Positions 41,449 to 53,014 of a stretch of DNA of 64,000 nt are shown here, piece after piece. The stretch's first letter is position 1. Each line of letters begins with the position of its first letter. Below the pieces are notes generated by a model. It had not been told where the DNA came from. It saw nothing but the letters and a program-made list of their open reading frames with translations, and ran no database searches. This DNA is from Crossaster papposus (taxonomy: Eukaryota > Echinodermata > Asteroidea > Velatida > Solasteridae). The position numbers and the translations under genes were made by a program. The stretch covers positions 186,001 to 250,000 of the forward strand of contig JBAIAA010000024.1 in NCBI GenBank assembly GCA_037893245.1, written 5' to 3'.

Positions 41449-41794
41449 TTAAAGGTAGTATACATCATTGGTAATTGCTTGAATTATCATGAATGGGTAG
41501 ATTTGGGGGGTTGTATTTCATAGTAAATATCGTTTAACTGACTTTTCCGAAGTTTGTTTTCAACCGGGGTCGAGCAGTTATTCTTATGTTATCTTTGTTT
41601 TTTCGCTCTCGCCGTCCGGCGAGAGCGAATTTTTCTTTATAAAATTCATTTTTTTGGAATAATTACAGGATATCTAGCGCAATCCTTTTGCTGAATGCCT
41701 AGAATCATTATTTACTTTCAATTGAGTAAGGTATTTCTTAATAATTCAGTAGTAAATATTTTCGATATCTGCAAATGGTGTATACTACCTTTAA
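41449..41794 (+). mobile_element. AGGTAG-ended MITE, full copy (346 bp)
   Basis: Flanked by TTAA on both sides, with terminal inverted repeats AGGTAGTATACATCAT and ATGGTGTATACTACCT. An internal palindrome GCTCTCGCCGTCCGGCGAGAGC lies near 41610. No coding capacity. Related to 16785-17489, 8679-8804 and, in inverted orientation, 53015-53402. Confidence 0.8.
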
Positions 41795-42147
41795 TAATTT
41801 ATTGCTTTTGCAACTTAACACTTCGGTTCAATACCTGATGCAACGGTACCTTTAAAAATAATTTAAAAACTTTATGGAAAGTACAATAAAATTCTACGTT
41901 GAATTTCATAATCTGTTCAATTAGCAAATCTGCATCGGAGATAGAGCTTTCAATATTAAATATACAGTCGCAAGTAAACAAAAGAAAACAATTCGAATGG
42001 CGAGTACTAGATATGAGAGGGTTGTCTTCACTCAAAGGAAAGACACTAGAATATTACATTATTTATTTATCTGGCTGCGTTAAATTTTATTAAGACTCGT
42101 TACCGAAGACGACCAACTTTGCATTATTATCATTAAGGTGTTCCTGC

Positions 42148-42596
42148 ATATGTGACCCGCTCCATCGTAATCAGGAATAAGTCGCTGGGGCCGTTTTACG
42201 CAATCAGTCCTTGAAGTGAACGCATGGGTGAAAATCGTGACCAAGTCGTTTTTCTGAACATTGTATTTTTAGGAAGTGTAGTTATCACAGATTATTGTCA
42301 TTAATGTCTTGTATGTAAAAACGATCAATTAAGATGAAAATGGAGAGGATTTGTGTGCACTGTCCGTAGAATATTTGTCAATTTTGTTTATTTCAAAGCT
42401 GTTTTCCTCGGAATGTGGAATCGGCAAATAAATATACACCTTCATCTTCATCAGACCATAACTCGTTAACCTAAGAAGATACACACTTGTGATGGGTATC
42501 ATTAGAAAGCTTATGAAATTCCCTTTCTCACCATGTGCATATCTCAAAAAGTCATTTCGAGACTTATTCCTGATTTCGATGGAGCGGTTCACATAT
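42148..42596. mobile_element. MITE with about 35-bp terminal inverted repeats
   Basis: The left end ATATGTGACCCGCTCCATCG followed by TAATCAGGAATAAGTC and the right end GACTTATTCCTGATT followed by TCGATGGAGCGGTTCACATAT differ by only two or three bases when reversed. The 449-bp body has no transposase. No clear target duplication was identified. Confidence 0.8.
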
Positions 42597-42849
42597 TAAC
42601 TCTGCCCATAGCAGTAAAGTGGGAAAACATTACAGTTCATCAGAGACGTGCTCTGGTGTCTTTCGTCTGTGCATTTTTCTGAAAAGTTTGTGTACACTGG
42701 CCAACTTGACAATACATACTGCACGCTCAAATAAAAACTGAGGAAACAATTCTGAAGGAATATAAAATAGGTCCATGTAAATGATAAAATGGATATGCAA
42801 GTAAATTCTCTCATGTTCCACGAGTTTTGTTTTCCTAAAACAAAATCAA

Positions 42850-43005
42850 CACTTACGATCTCTGGCTGTGCTCTGTGTTTAGACACAGGTCGTATGGCGG
42901 TTGCCTAAAGCCTTGACACGCTATTGACTCGACCACGTTGTAGCTGCGTTCTTTACAAATCAGATTCTCAGCTGTAAGGAGGAGTAGCTCCACAAATTGT
43001 TATTC
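42850..43005 (+). repeat. SINE 3'-end fragment
   Basis: Contains GATCTCTGGCTGTGCTCTGT and CCACGTTGTAGCTGCGTTC, which match the 3' part of the SINE at 24865-25152. The tRNA head is missing. It ends about 30 bp from the OMA1 stop codon. Confidence 0.6.
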
Positions 43006-43029
43006 AATTTCAAACTCAATTCCTGGTTG

Positions 43030-43035
43030 TTTATT
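43030..43035 (-). terminator. AATAAA abutting the OMA1 stop codon
   Basis: On the minus strand the OMA1 stop reads TCC TAG AATAAAC, so a canonical poly(A) hexamer starts at the base after the stop. If used, the 3' UTR would be only some 15-30 nt long. Use is not proven and other signals may lie downstream. Confidence 0.4.
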
Positions 43036-45187
43036 CTAGGAGGTGATTTGAATTCCTGACATGATGAGAGGCGCATTCCTCAGCCTCTCTTGTTCCTCTA
43101 GGAGTAACTCTCGCTGTTTGGCTACAACCGTAGACGGATCAAGGTCTGGTAACGGTGGGCATTTACACTCTTCCCTTAGTCTTAACACCTGCAATCACGA
43201 ACAGAGAAGACACACGGCGTTGTTTATAAACACAAACTCTGCTTGGTGATTAGCTACGAATATCACACGACAATGCTCTCTGGTCTGTAGATAGAAATCA
43301 CAATCTTCCACAAGTGAAGTAAACAGTTTGAGATTTTAACAGAAAAACTAAAATTGCAAAAGTCGGTAAGTAAAGGTTGACGACAGCAGTACCCCGTGTC
43401 AATTTAAGTGGTAAGGTCACACAAATGAGAGGTCATTAATTTATTAATTATTGAAAGATACATTTCAGTTGCCTGCCCATGTTCATGTCAATTCCTCTCG
43501 CACAAAAGACGCAACAGGTTTCAGCCCATTTAGATGGCAATAGGCTGCACATACTCAACAGTTTGCATAAGAGCAGTCATATGACTGTCCATTATTTCGT
43601 GAATGTGACAAACGGCGCCCTCTACGCCTCTACGGTTCTCGCGGCAAGTTCATAGATCTTAAAGGTACTAACCCTTGGCATTTGTGAGCCCAGATAATCG
43701 GCCCTGTTCTGGTGCGTCGGGTGAGTACTTAACCACTCTATATCTTCGTTGTCATCTTGTCCGGTGCTACTATGCAGAGCCATGACCTCCCAGAATGCCT
43801 GACACTCGCGCACATCAAAACAACTCTGAAACGAAATGAACAGAACAATGTGTAAAAATGATGGTTAACCAGTTCGCGCCGGATGACGTATATAAACGCA
43901 AAGTTTTCCCTAAATTCAAAACGGATGACGCATAAACACGCCAAGTTTAAGTTCGGAAATGTCTGTCAGCAGCGAGCAAGGCCGGAAATGCGTGAGTGTG
44001 CTTCCCGGCACTATCGGCCTGTACCTGCTTCGGATCGAGTTTCGTTAAAAGTAATCCCACCCCTCGGCTCGGTGATGTTAAAATAATCCAGGCGCGAACT
44101 GGTTAAAGGTGGTGGGACAGGTTGAAATTTGTGTTCGGGGGGAGAGGGGAGTGGAGAAGTATGGTACCCTGTACCTACCCTGGCAGCAAGTATCATACCA
44201 ACTTCATCAGCTTCAGTCTCCAGACTACGGCTGTACGGCATTTCAAGAAGCAGCTACAATCGACCAACAAAAAATAATCAAATGATCAGCTTAAATGTCA
44301 CCCCAACTCACATAACAGACTTCCACTAAAACTAAATACAATCAAATTATTGCCAACTAACGCTCGGTTCAGACAGGCGTTCCACAGTCGCGCCGTACCA
44401 AATTGAAATCAAGTCGCTCCTGAGTCGCTCTAACAACTCCAGCAGTCGATCGTTCGTCATCTGGCGCGCCTTGTCGCCCTTATTCGTTTCAGACGTCGGA
44501 CTCAATTCACTTATTTGGTTCGGCGCGACTGTGGAACGCCTGTCTGAACCGAGCGTAATTTCCTTACAGTTCTGTCATGATTCTTACAAAAAATGATGTG
44601 AAAAACACTAGGAAACTGTCAATGAATCTTAGTTGGAAAAACGCCGGCCTATTGTTCTGCATGTCACAGGTTCAAATTCTATCCCGTAAGTTATTATATT
44701 CACTACTACAATTGGCTGATTTACCTTCACTACTTTGCTTTTGAACCATGTCGCTACTACTGCCACTCCATCATTGGGTAGGAAAGCCCAGAGAGACGCA
44801 AGTACAATGATGAGAAGAACATCAACTAACTGGAAGAAACTCACTTGCTCTGCCTGGACAAATCACAACGTTTACAGATATAATAGGACGAGGGCATTAA
44901 ACCAAGTTGGAACCCTTAAATGGGTCTATGCTTCAACATGATCAAGGTGATATAACTGTACGTACATTTTCTTTTACAATTTCTGAGTTATTTCTTTTTT
45001 ATAGTAACAATTATATTTTTCATTTTTCTAAATTTTGAAGTGCTAAATTGTACAAAGAAAACTAAAAGACATTTTTTATAAAATGACAAATGAATAACAT
45101 TGTAGCAAACTGCTTACTGATTTGATTGCCCTGAAATATGAATCAAGAAAGATAAAGGACCTGAAATTTCAGTCCTTGTAGACCTAC

Positions 45188-45219
<32 letters not shown>

Positions 45220-48039
45220 ACCTTCTTATCTCATTTTAGCCAAGATATCATATTTAGTTTTCTTTCAAGGCCAAACAATTTCCTAATTTGCAAACTCTCC
45301 AAATTTCGTCAGCTCTTAGTTTGCCTTACCGCATGGTTTAGCACGACATGGGCCATCTCATGTGCCAGTATGGTTCCTAATTGATCTTCATTGGCCACTG
45401 CTTTCAGGATACCAGCAAAGACAAAAATCTCACCGTTCTGCAAAACAGAAGAAAGTAAAAGCAACAGAAAATACCATTTTCACTCATTTTTTTCTACAAA
45501 ATGAGATGATAATTTCTTTATTGTCTAATATTTAATTTTAAATGAATTTTGAAATTGACCACTTTATTGGCAAAAAGAGTCAAGAAGAATTGTTCAATAT
45601 TTCAATATTTATGATTTCTAAAATAAAAGTAGAGTAATTCAAATTAGCAGATCTGCTCACCGGTAACACAAATGCGTTCTTGATGTCCTTGTCTATGATA
45701 TGTATAGTCCAGGTACGATCTCGTATCTCGGGTATGTCGCTATTAGCTTGAGTGAGCCGTAGTACCAGCTTTCCTACCGTCATGTAAAGTGGATGTGAAC
45801 TGTGGACGCACTTCTCTGCATGAAGTGACTTCATCTGTTTGTAAAAAAAACACAAGATGTGAAACACAAGAACAAAGTTGTAAAATATTTCAGTTTTCAG
45901 TGGGCTCGTTGCTCGCTCTACTTTTATTGCAAAATGCCGACATACAATCAGTTTTCGACCAAAACTTAAAGACGTAACACGTCAGAACACTGAGAAAGAT
46001 GATTACTGTGTAACAGAGGATTTTCCTCGGGAGCCACAGAGTCGAAATAATGAGCGTGGAAAGTGCTAGTGTATGTAAAATTTGTATACAAGCCAAGTGG
46101 TCGACCCCCCCTCTTTCCCCTATGATGCACTGTGGTAACCAGTGCATGACATTATCAATGCACAGGGCTACTGCAGATCACCTCACTTGGTTTGAACCCA
46201 AACTGAAATGGTGTCCCAGTCCTTCTGATTTGAAAATCACAGGCGTGTTGAAAAAGGCACACCTGTTTTTTTCTAGGCGTGTAAATCTGTAAAGGCGTGT
46301 GATTCTGTGGTCCAACTTGAGACTAAACTATACTTGCAATTTTTTGAATAATATTTATCTTGGTTAGTTTACAGTAAAGCCATTTTCTCATTAATGACAT
46401 ACTTTTTTTCACAAATTATGGAGTATAATTATGCCGTAAATGTATGTGGAGGTGTGCGGTACAGTTGGATTCAGGGCAGGCGTGCGATTATTAGCTCTTC
46501 TCAGGAAGCTTTTAAGTGTGCGATGGTGTGGGGGTGCGATCGCACGCCTCAAATCAGAAGGACTGGTGTCCATCAGTGTTAGGCTTTTTTAAACTTCAGT
46601 GATTTAACTCCTTACATTTTCATATTCCGTTGCAGCGATCTTCTTGAACTGGCTATCGGTGAAGGCAATGAAGCGTTTTCTGTTAGTAAACGGTGTCTTC
46701 TGTAAGTGGCTAAGGTAGTAGGCAGAGCAGATACCAGTAAGCCCGGTTATTGTCCCTAGGATCTTGTACTTGTGTTTGCGGAGAGACGCATAGAAGTACT
46801 GCCGCTTGTTGTGAGGAAGAGCTCTCCACCAGTTTCTGAAGGCACTGCGAGGAAATGTATTAATATTTAAATTTGTCTAAATAAATACGATTAAAACTGC
46901 TGCAAACTGCTACCTAAAATGACCTGAAATATACTAATCAATAAAACTAAGAAGGCCTAATATTTAGATCCTAACAAGATCTTCAATTTGCCTATGAAAA
47001 AGATCTTGTTATGATCGAAATATTAGGCTAAATACTATTTTTCAATATAAATTGAGATATTCTTCAGCATTATGATCATGAGCAATAACCCAAGTATTAG
47101 TAAAAAAGAGTGAATTAACCCTAACCCTAACCCTGCCAGATCCAGCACAGTGCATCTGTGATGACTGCTTGACCTTGATGAACTCTGCACACAAGTCAAT
47201 GTGACAAAGTATGCAATCTGATGCGTCTGGCAGGGTTTCTAGCCAAAATACACTGGAGGGTTAGGGTTATTAAAGATGTTAAAAGTATGACAAATGGGAT
47301 ATTGAAAAGGGGTGGTAACCTACATATATAAAGGGGGAAGTGGGCGGATGAGCCATGGTTGTTTTAATGGTACTATAATTACACATACTTTGAAAATGCA
47401 ATACTAACTTGAGGTGGGAAATCAGTGAACTCAATGGCTTAAAGTTAGTAAATTGTTAAAAGGTTAATAAACTTTAAGAGTAGTGGTAAGTTGGCAGTTT
47501 GCCTACTTTAAAACTTGTCAACTTTGGCATTTTAGAAGCTATAAACCTGTGAAACGAAGACTTGCAACATATTCCAAATCTCTTTCTCACAAAAACTCGA
47601 AATTGCTGGCAAAGATTCCTTCGTCCTTAAAATGTTTGCAAACTTACCGTCCGCTAAAAATCGCCGTCAGCTTGGCGATGGGTTTTACAAATAACAAGAT
47701 GAGCAACGGTGGGAAGGCCTGGCATCGAGAAGATGTTCTGAATCCCACAGCATGCGTAACTTGGCCTCCTTGTCGGCACGGTAGAGTCTTCAAGCAATTT
47801 GTCCGGATGGTCTTAGGTCTCGTTGATTGTATGACCATTCTGCCTGGAATTAACAAAGTACTGAGTTTTCTAGTTTGCTGTGCAACTTGTGTTCGGGTTT
47901 GTAGGTTCGTTGGAACATTTTGAATTCTGGGCGGCATCTGATGGCTGTGACGACTCGGGCACTGTAAACGTAGCTTGGGATACTGTTGCTGCCGAGTTCT
48001 CATCCATGACTGGACGAATCGCCAGTTGAATCTTATCAT
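43036..48039 (-). CDS. OMA1: OMA1, mitochondrial inner-membrane zinc metalloprotease
   Basis: M48-family protease that in known orthologues cleaves OPA1 and DELE1 on mitochondrial stress. Exons in gene order: 47648-48039, 46616-46844, 45661-45834, 45330-45437, 44725-44853, 44179-44253, 43673-43825, 43036-43188, giving 1413 nt and 470 aa (human 524). The N-terminus is basic and rich in Arg/Gln/Ser without acidic residues, like a mitochondrial presequence. The conserved FPPLLILLFVKPIAKLTAIF and FRNWWRALPHNKR follow. The first membrane segment is near ILGTITGLTGICSAYYLSH. Active site HEMAH at 291-295; third zinc ligand in E355-T-E-A-D; a hydrophobic segment VDVLLIIVLASLWAF lies between them; EWLSTHPTHQNRADYL follows. 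The start at 48039 was chosen for the presequence; an out-of-frame ATG at 48055 overlaps it. It converges with AEBP2. Confidence 0.95.
43865..44106 (+). mobile_element. TTAA-flanked MITE, copy 4 (242 bp)
   Basis: TTAACCAGTTCGCGCCGG at the left, and CAGGCGCGAACTGGTTAA at the right with one substitution. Same length and internal blocks as copies 1-3. It lies in OMA1 intron 6, about 40 bp from exon 7 and 70 bp from exon 6, so it fills most of that small intron. Confidence 0.9.
44361..44555. mobile_element. MITE with perfect 35-bp terminal repeats and TAA duplication
   Basis: The left end starts CGCTCGGTTCAGACAGGCGT and continues to GTCGCGCCG; the right end is its exact reverse complement over 35 bp, then one mismatch and further pairing. 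The flanks are TAA at 44358-44360 and TAA at 44556-44558. A 3-bp TAA duplication is typical of PIF/Harbinger elements. No transposase is present. It lies in OMA1 intron 5. Confidence 0.9.
44630..44695 (+). repeat. tRNA-like fragment in OMA1 intron
   Basis: CACAGGTTCAAATTCTATCCC has a box-B shape and CGCCGGCC...GTTCTGCATG precedes it, but no box A is convincing. Weak SINE remnant. Confidence 0.3.
45189..45219 (+). repeat. Poly(C) run, 31 bases
   Basis: An uninterrupted run of 31 C in the OMA1 intron next to the HEMAH exon. It is polyguanine in the transcript. The exact length may be an assembly estimate. Confidence 0.85.
45929..46040 (+). repeat. Dispersed repeat, copy B
   Basis: Aligned with 19980-20095 by GCAAAATGCCGACATACAAT, AACACGTCAGAACACTGAGA and TCCTCGGGAGCCACA. 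It lies in an OMA1 intron. Family unknown. Confidence 0.6.
47112..47273. repeat. Inverted repeat ended by telomere-like AACCCT
   Basis: The left end has TTAACCCTAACCCTAACCCT followed by GCCAGATCCAG; the right end has GCGTCTGGCAGGG ... GAGGGTTAGGGTTATT. CCCTGCCAGA is mirrored by TCTGGCAGGG. It looks like a small palindromic element whose ends resemble telomere repeats. It lies in OMA1 intron 1. Confidence 0.6.
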
Positions 48040-48255
48040 CCTGGTTCCTGTTCATGAAAAGATGGTTATTAATTGGTTATTTTTTTTAACTTAAACTTGA
48101 TTCCTCGATCCTGATTGGTCGATCCATTGAATAACTTATTTAGTATAACTTATATAACTTATATAACTTGGTATTACTAGTTTGACTTTGGGTAGAGGTG
48201 TGCAAGTTAAATTACTGTCCGTTTTTGTGGGCCATCTCCAAAATATCGTTGAAAA
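48040..48255 (-). promoter_or_regulatory. Likely OMA1 promoter and 5' leader
   Basis: Sequence immediately upstream of the OMA1 start on the minus strand. A CCAAT box lies near 48112-48120 (GATTGGTCGATC on the plus strand). The transcription start cannot be fixed. A short ATG frame beginning at 48055 would overlap the OMA1 start. Confidence 0.35.
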
Positions 48256-48317
48256 AGCGCCCTCGCACGTTTGAGAAAACGGCAATGATGCACACGGTCA
48301 CGGGTACGGAACCGTTA

Positions 48318-48446
48318 TTGGGGTTTGGGGTGGGGGGGGGGGGTGTTTGGGGGGGGGGGGGGTGTTTGGGGAGGGGGGTGTTTGGGGAGGGGGGTGTTTG
48401 GGGGGGGGGGGGGGGTGTTTGGGGGGGGGGGGGGGGGTTGGGGGGC
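48318..48446 (+). repeat. G-rich minisatellite, GTGTTTGGGGGG units
   Basis: About 130 bp made of repeated GGGGTGTTTGGGG units with G-runs up to about 16, about 280 bp upstream of the OMA1 ATG. The plus strand could form G-quadruplexes. Confidence 0.8.
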
Positions 48447-48760
48447 GGAGTGTTGTTTGTGCATTTTGTTGACCAGCATTTCTAATACTCATTCATAGAA
48501 CGTTTTAACGGTTGGTAACAGTTATTCAAAACCTTTATCTGAGTATTGCACAATTCTAAAATAAACAAATTAGTCCTTACCTTAATTTTCGTGTTTAAAA
48601 TAAAAAGACCGACGACACTTTAGTAGGGAGAGTGAAAAACTAAATTGCATGCCTGTAAATGTATAATGACACGGACAGACATGTTCCCTGTCACCCTTTG
48701 CGCTGATAAGGCACGGTTGTTTCACGGTTACCAGTCTATTACAGAGAGGGCGTTTTCGAT

Positions 48761-49095
48761 CGATAGGCCGTTTGCGTGGTCATCACACGAGGGCGCTTTA
48801 ATTACTGGCGCAATTTTCGGGAACCACCTGACGGACCATCACTCGCAAAATCACGTTTATTAAAATAGTTTTGTATGTGTCCTTTAGTTTGAAAATCTAA
48901 ATTTGAAAGAATATTCTATAGGGACGTGTAAACTTACATGAATTATCTTCGAAATAGCGTATAAATAGCGCCCTAGCACATTCAAGCAAACGGCCTATCG
49001 GTAGTACAGTTAAATTTGACTAGAAACCTGTAGGCCTACCCATACGGCGAGAGTCGGGTGCATATTTATTTTCGTTTTCTAGTCAAATTTAACTG
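48761..49095. repeat. Nested perfect inverted repeats upstream of OMA1
   Basis: CGATAGGCCGTTTGC at 48761-48775 is the exact reverse complement of GCAAACGGCCTATCG at 48986-49000. A second pair, CAGTTAAATTTGACTAGAAA at 49007-49026 and its exact reverse complement at 49076-49095, forms a 20-bp stem with a 49-bp loop. The element type was not recognised. Confidence 0.75.
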
Positions 49096-52000
49096 GAGAT
49101 GTATGTTTTGGAAGTTTATGGCTTTTGCCATTCTTTAAAAAGCGGCTTGTCAGTTTGAAGCTCTGATCCATAATCCATCATTTCCAAAATGGTACGATAA
49201 GAAATACTAAAGAATAAACCAATCAATATTATATTATTTAGAATGTTTGCTTTCTAAATTCCACAGACATGCGGGGGTAATGAGGGCCGGGTGCGAGGAG
49301 GGCCGGGTGAACGGGTGAAGACTTCAGAGCATCTTGTAGATACTTTTAAAGATGTTCTGATCTAAGTAAGACGTCACACGCCTTATACCCTAATCCGCAA
49401 CGAAAGAATTTGTACTGTCCGCTTATCGAGTAAGACACGGTGGAGACCACGATTTGGTACAGACCCAACACAACAAATACCTCGGTGTCAATCCAACCAA
49501 ATTCGCTGCCGATTTCTTCATCTGATGCTAGCTGAGCACTATCCGCACAGTCTGTTCAGACGGAGACGAACAACGTTACGATTAACGCCATTTGTTGGTT
49601 GTTGCTGCCAGTGATGTGTCCAGTACCACAGATTGAAAATAGAGAATCCTACTTAGACCCGTTTTGATTCACATTATGGTCACATTTCCTATTTCTAATC
49701 AATGTTTGGACACCTTACACCCGTGCTCCCATTACTGGGGCAAATCACAGTACCCATGCAAAATGCCTGAATCAATACATTCACCACATGCATAAAACCA
49801 TATTTTCCTTTTTGTGTGTGATGAATTATTCACATTTTTCATATTTGAAGTGCGCGGCCGATATTGTATTTGCTTCCTGTGGCGTATACCTTTGGGTGAC
49901 AAGAAATATGTCAACGTATGGTCACCATACGATCTTACCACCGCCTGTAAAAAAGGAACACTTCCCCTATCATCAGGCCACTAACGTTGATTCGTAAGAT
50001 CATGACTATTTAATGCCGAGGGGAAAATATACAAGATGTGTCGGTATCGTTTTTCTTAAAAGGTAAAAATCGAGGCATCAAAAGATGTAGGGATTGTACA
50101 GGCGCTTTCTAAACAGCAGGTGGCAGGTGGTCAGTGGGCGAAGATCTAGCGGGAGTTTCATCTCCGGTTACCATGAAACTTTAGTCTTGCAAAACGTCTT
50201 TCCCGCGTGTTCTCGCCCGGTCCCTCTGCGTGCTAAAACGATACCCGTGAAGACTTAAATCGGCGGTGATAGCTGGGGAGAGTGATATTTAATTGGCGAT
50301 TAGTGGCTCGTTGTTGGGTAGTTATCGTGTTTGCTTTAGCTCATCGGATGTCCTAGAGGATCGAGGGGGGCGGGAGTGGCAGATGGACGTTCGGCTTGCA
50401 GACCAGGCCCTTCACAAAGTGCCTTTACCGACCAATTCTCATTTGCGTGCTCTCTTAATGTTTGTCTGCATGTATACAATTTTGTGGTTTGAAAAGTGAA
50501 GGGGAGTTTTGAACTACACAGTACCTAGCGAACTCTTAAGTACTTTTGAGACATTGGACGAAATGTAACTTTCTAATTCGCTCCAATTATAACAGAGGGG
50601 AACTCGTTTAAAATTTCGAAACGGAGATCGGTTTGGGACAACAATTGGGGACGAGTAGGAGAGAAAAATCACCAGCAAACCACCGCATCAACCTCCACCA
50701 GAAAAAAAAGTGAAAGATCTAGAAAATGTGGGTTTAATTGGGTTTGTGTCTGAACGCCTTAAATTGACAATGACCTGATATTTTGGGAGTTAGGGCCCTA
50801 TATCGGTCCGAAACCCCAAATAATTATCCCATATCAGGCTCGTAACAGGGTTGAGGCAACATTTTATTCAATTAATACAATAAATTGAAGGAATTGACTA
50901 CCTCGTCGTCGCATGGTGGCAGCATACCCGTTGGCTGATGTATAGGTCACATTAAACACTCTGCCTTAACGAAACTTGTCGACGTAACCTTATCAATGCT
51001 AGCCTACTAATTTATCGACGTCCTTGAAAAAGAGACAAACGCGTATACGAATTAATCAGTGTGGACACAATTATGGCAATAGTTCTCTACAAGTTTACAT
51101 ACTCTACTGTCGTTGCTGTATAAGCCAGATCGGCTAAAACTTAGATTCGACGATGTTTCTCCCAGGGAAAGGCGGCAAATAAATGCACACAAGGCTATAG
51201 GGGATGTGATAACCGATTCTGCATTCTGTGCAAGTGTTTCTAAACGACTATGGGTACTTTTGTTCGAAGAAAAGTCTGGAAACATAAGACACCTAAAACA
51301 CTTTGCTGTCCAAACTTTTTTTGAAAAATATTCCTTCAGAACACGACAATGAATCTCTTTAATTGACTGGTATCCGCTATGCTTTTGCATCCATGCGATA
51401 AATTGTTTTTCCTAAAAAATAAATCGTCAAAATAATATGATTGTGTACATGCGCAGTTGGAATACTGAACTGGCTCTGGAGGGCGCTAATCGAGTTTTTC
51501 GAATTGCATTTAGCGCGCAGCTGAGCCGCGAAACTGGTGACCTCCGTTCCAGGTCACACAAAATCTATCCAATCAGAGCTAAAAGCGCATATCAGCGTTT
51601 TCCCGCGCCCAGTTTGGTGGGCGGTGCATGGGTACGAGTGAAATTTACAAGAATCTATCTGCACCAAGATTACGTCACAACCTTAATTTTTGCGATTAGC
51701 AAAACGTGGAAGATCGTCATACAAACCGAAAGTATAATCCCAAATAGTGTATTGCATTTAAAATGTCCTATTACTAGCTACAAGACAATACAATCCAACT
51801 CAATAAATACTAAATCAAAACTAACTTGTAATATTGTACTTTATTTTAGAGACTCAAATCATAAATTGTCTCCAAATAATGGCTTATCGGGAAAAACCCT
51901 TCGCATTTCGTCTTTTATGCTAATACAGCGCCCTCAACGTGGACAGCGCATGTTCAAGTGTGTTAATTTAATTAGAAAGATTCCTTTTAGAGTCTTCCGC

Positions 52001-53014
52001 TTTGATGTTTTTCCTTTTGAATTTTATAATCTCGAAAGACAGTACTGAGTTACTACCGTGTGTCAATCCCGTCCTATACCGACCATCGCTCCTTTTTCTC
52101 CCGGGGTTCTTTAGTTTAGGACCGTCTCGGTGTCGCCCCAGGCTTTTCATGAAAGCTTCCCCCCTCTCACACTCTTCAACTGACAGCGCCTGTCTCTTTT
52201 TACTTTTCTCCCCCCTCCCCCCCACTCCTTAAAATCTAAGCTTTTCCCCCAGTCTACTGAATAGAAACACGGGGACCGGGCCTGTTGGGCGCCCATATAC
52301 GGGATCGGGACCCAAGCTAGCGGAGAGGCATTGGCGGTGAAATCAGATCCGTAGTTAGGCTTCTTAGTCTGCCGCTCGCACCGGCCCTCTCGGGGCTCCT
52401 CTTGACGAAGAGAGAAAAGGACCGCAGGGAGATAAGACTACGGTATACGGGCTGGACGATGATATATAATAATGATGATGATGGCGCGTTGGGGTAGATA
52501 TACCGGTTTAATACACACGCACAACACGCAGTCGGTTGATGAAGCTAGGCGCGCACGGTAGGGAGGCGAGGGGTTGGAAGGAGGAGGAGAGGACAAAAGC
52601 CTCTAAGAGTCTCGAGTGGTCCAGGCCCGGCACGATTTGGGGCATTAGCCGTTCGAGAGCATCCATTCTTGACCCAGAATGACACGCAAGAGAGCCGGTT
52701 TGTCTTACTCCCCCCCCCCCCCCTCACCCTCTCTGTATCTCGACGGCTTATCAGGCCTTTCCCTCGGCTCACAGCGAAAACAATTTGATTTGAAAAGAGC
52801 CATGGTTGTACCAGCGCGATGCCTACAGGGACGTGCAGAGAGTCACAATCATGTTGAAGGGACAATGTCTCAGATGACATCTTATCATATTTTGTGGGGA
52901 TGTCTTTGTTGAGAATAAGGGCAACCAAAGACCGTGTGGATTTTTGAAAGAAGAGATTGTAATTCTAACATTCGAGATTGCTAGACCTCGGACATGTCGC
53001 CTACTCTGATTTCT

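Larger units (their letters stand above)
40690..43029. other. Convergent intergenic region, AEBP2 / OMA1
   Basis: 3' flanks of two convergent genes. Apart from the inverted-repeat elements and SINE tail listed separately it is AT-rich with several AATAAA hexamers; the AEBP2 3' end cannot be fixed. No other gene was seen. Confidence 0.55.

Noticed and set aside
48298-48492. Proline-rich 64-codon minus-strand frame
   Set aside because: It is the translation of the G-rich minisatellite, with no independent evidence of coding.
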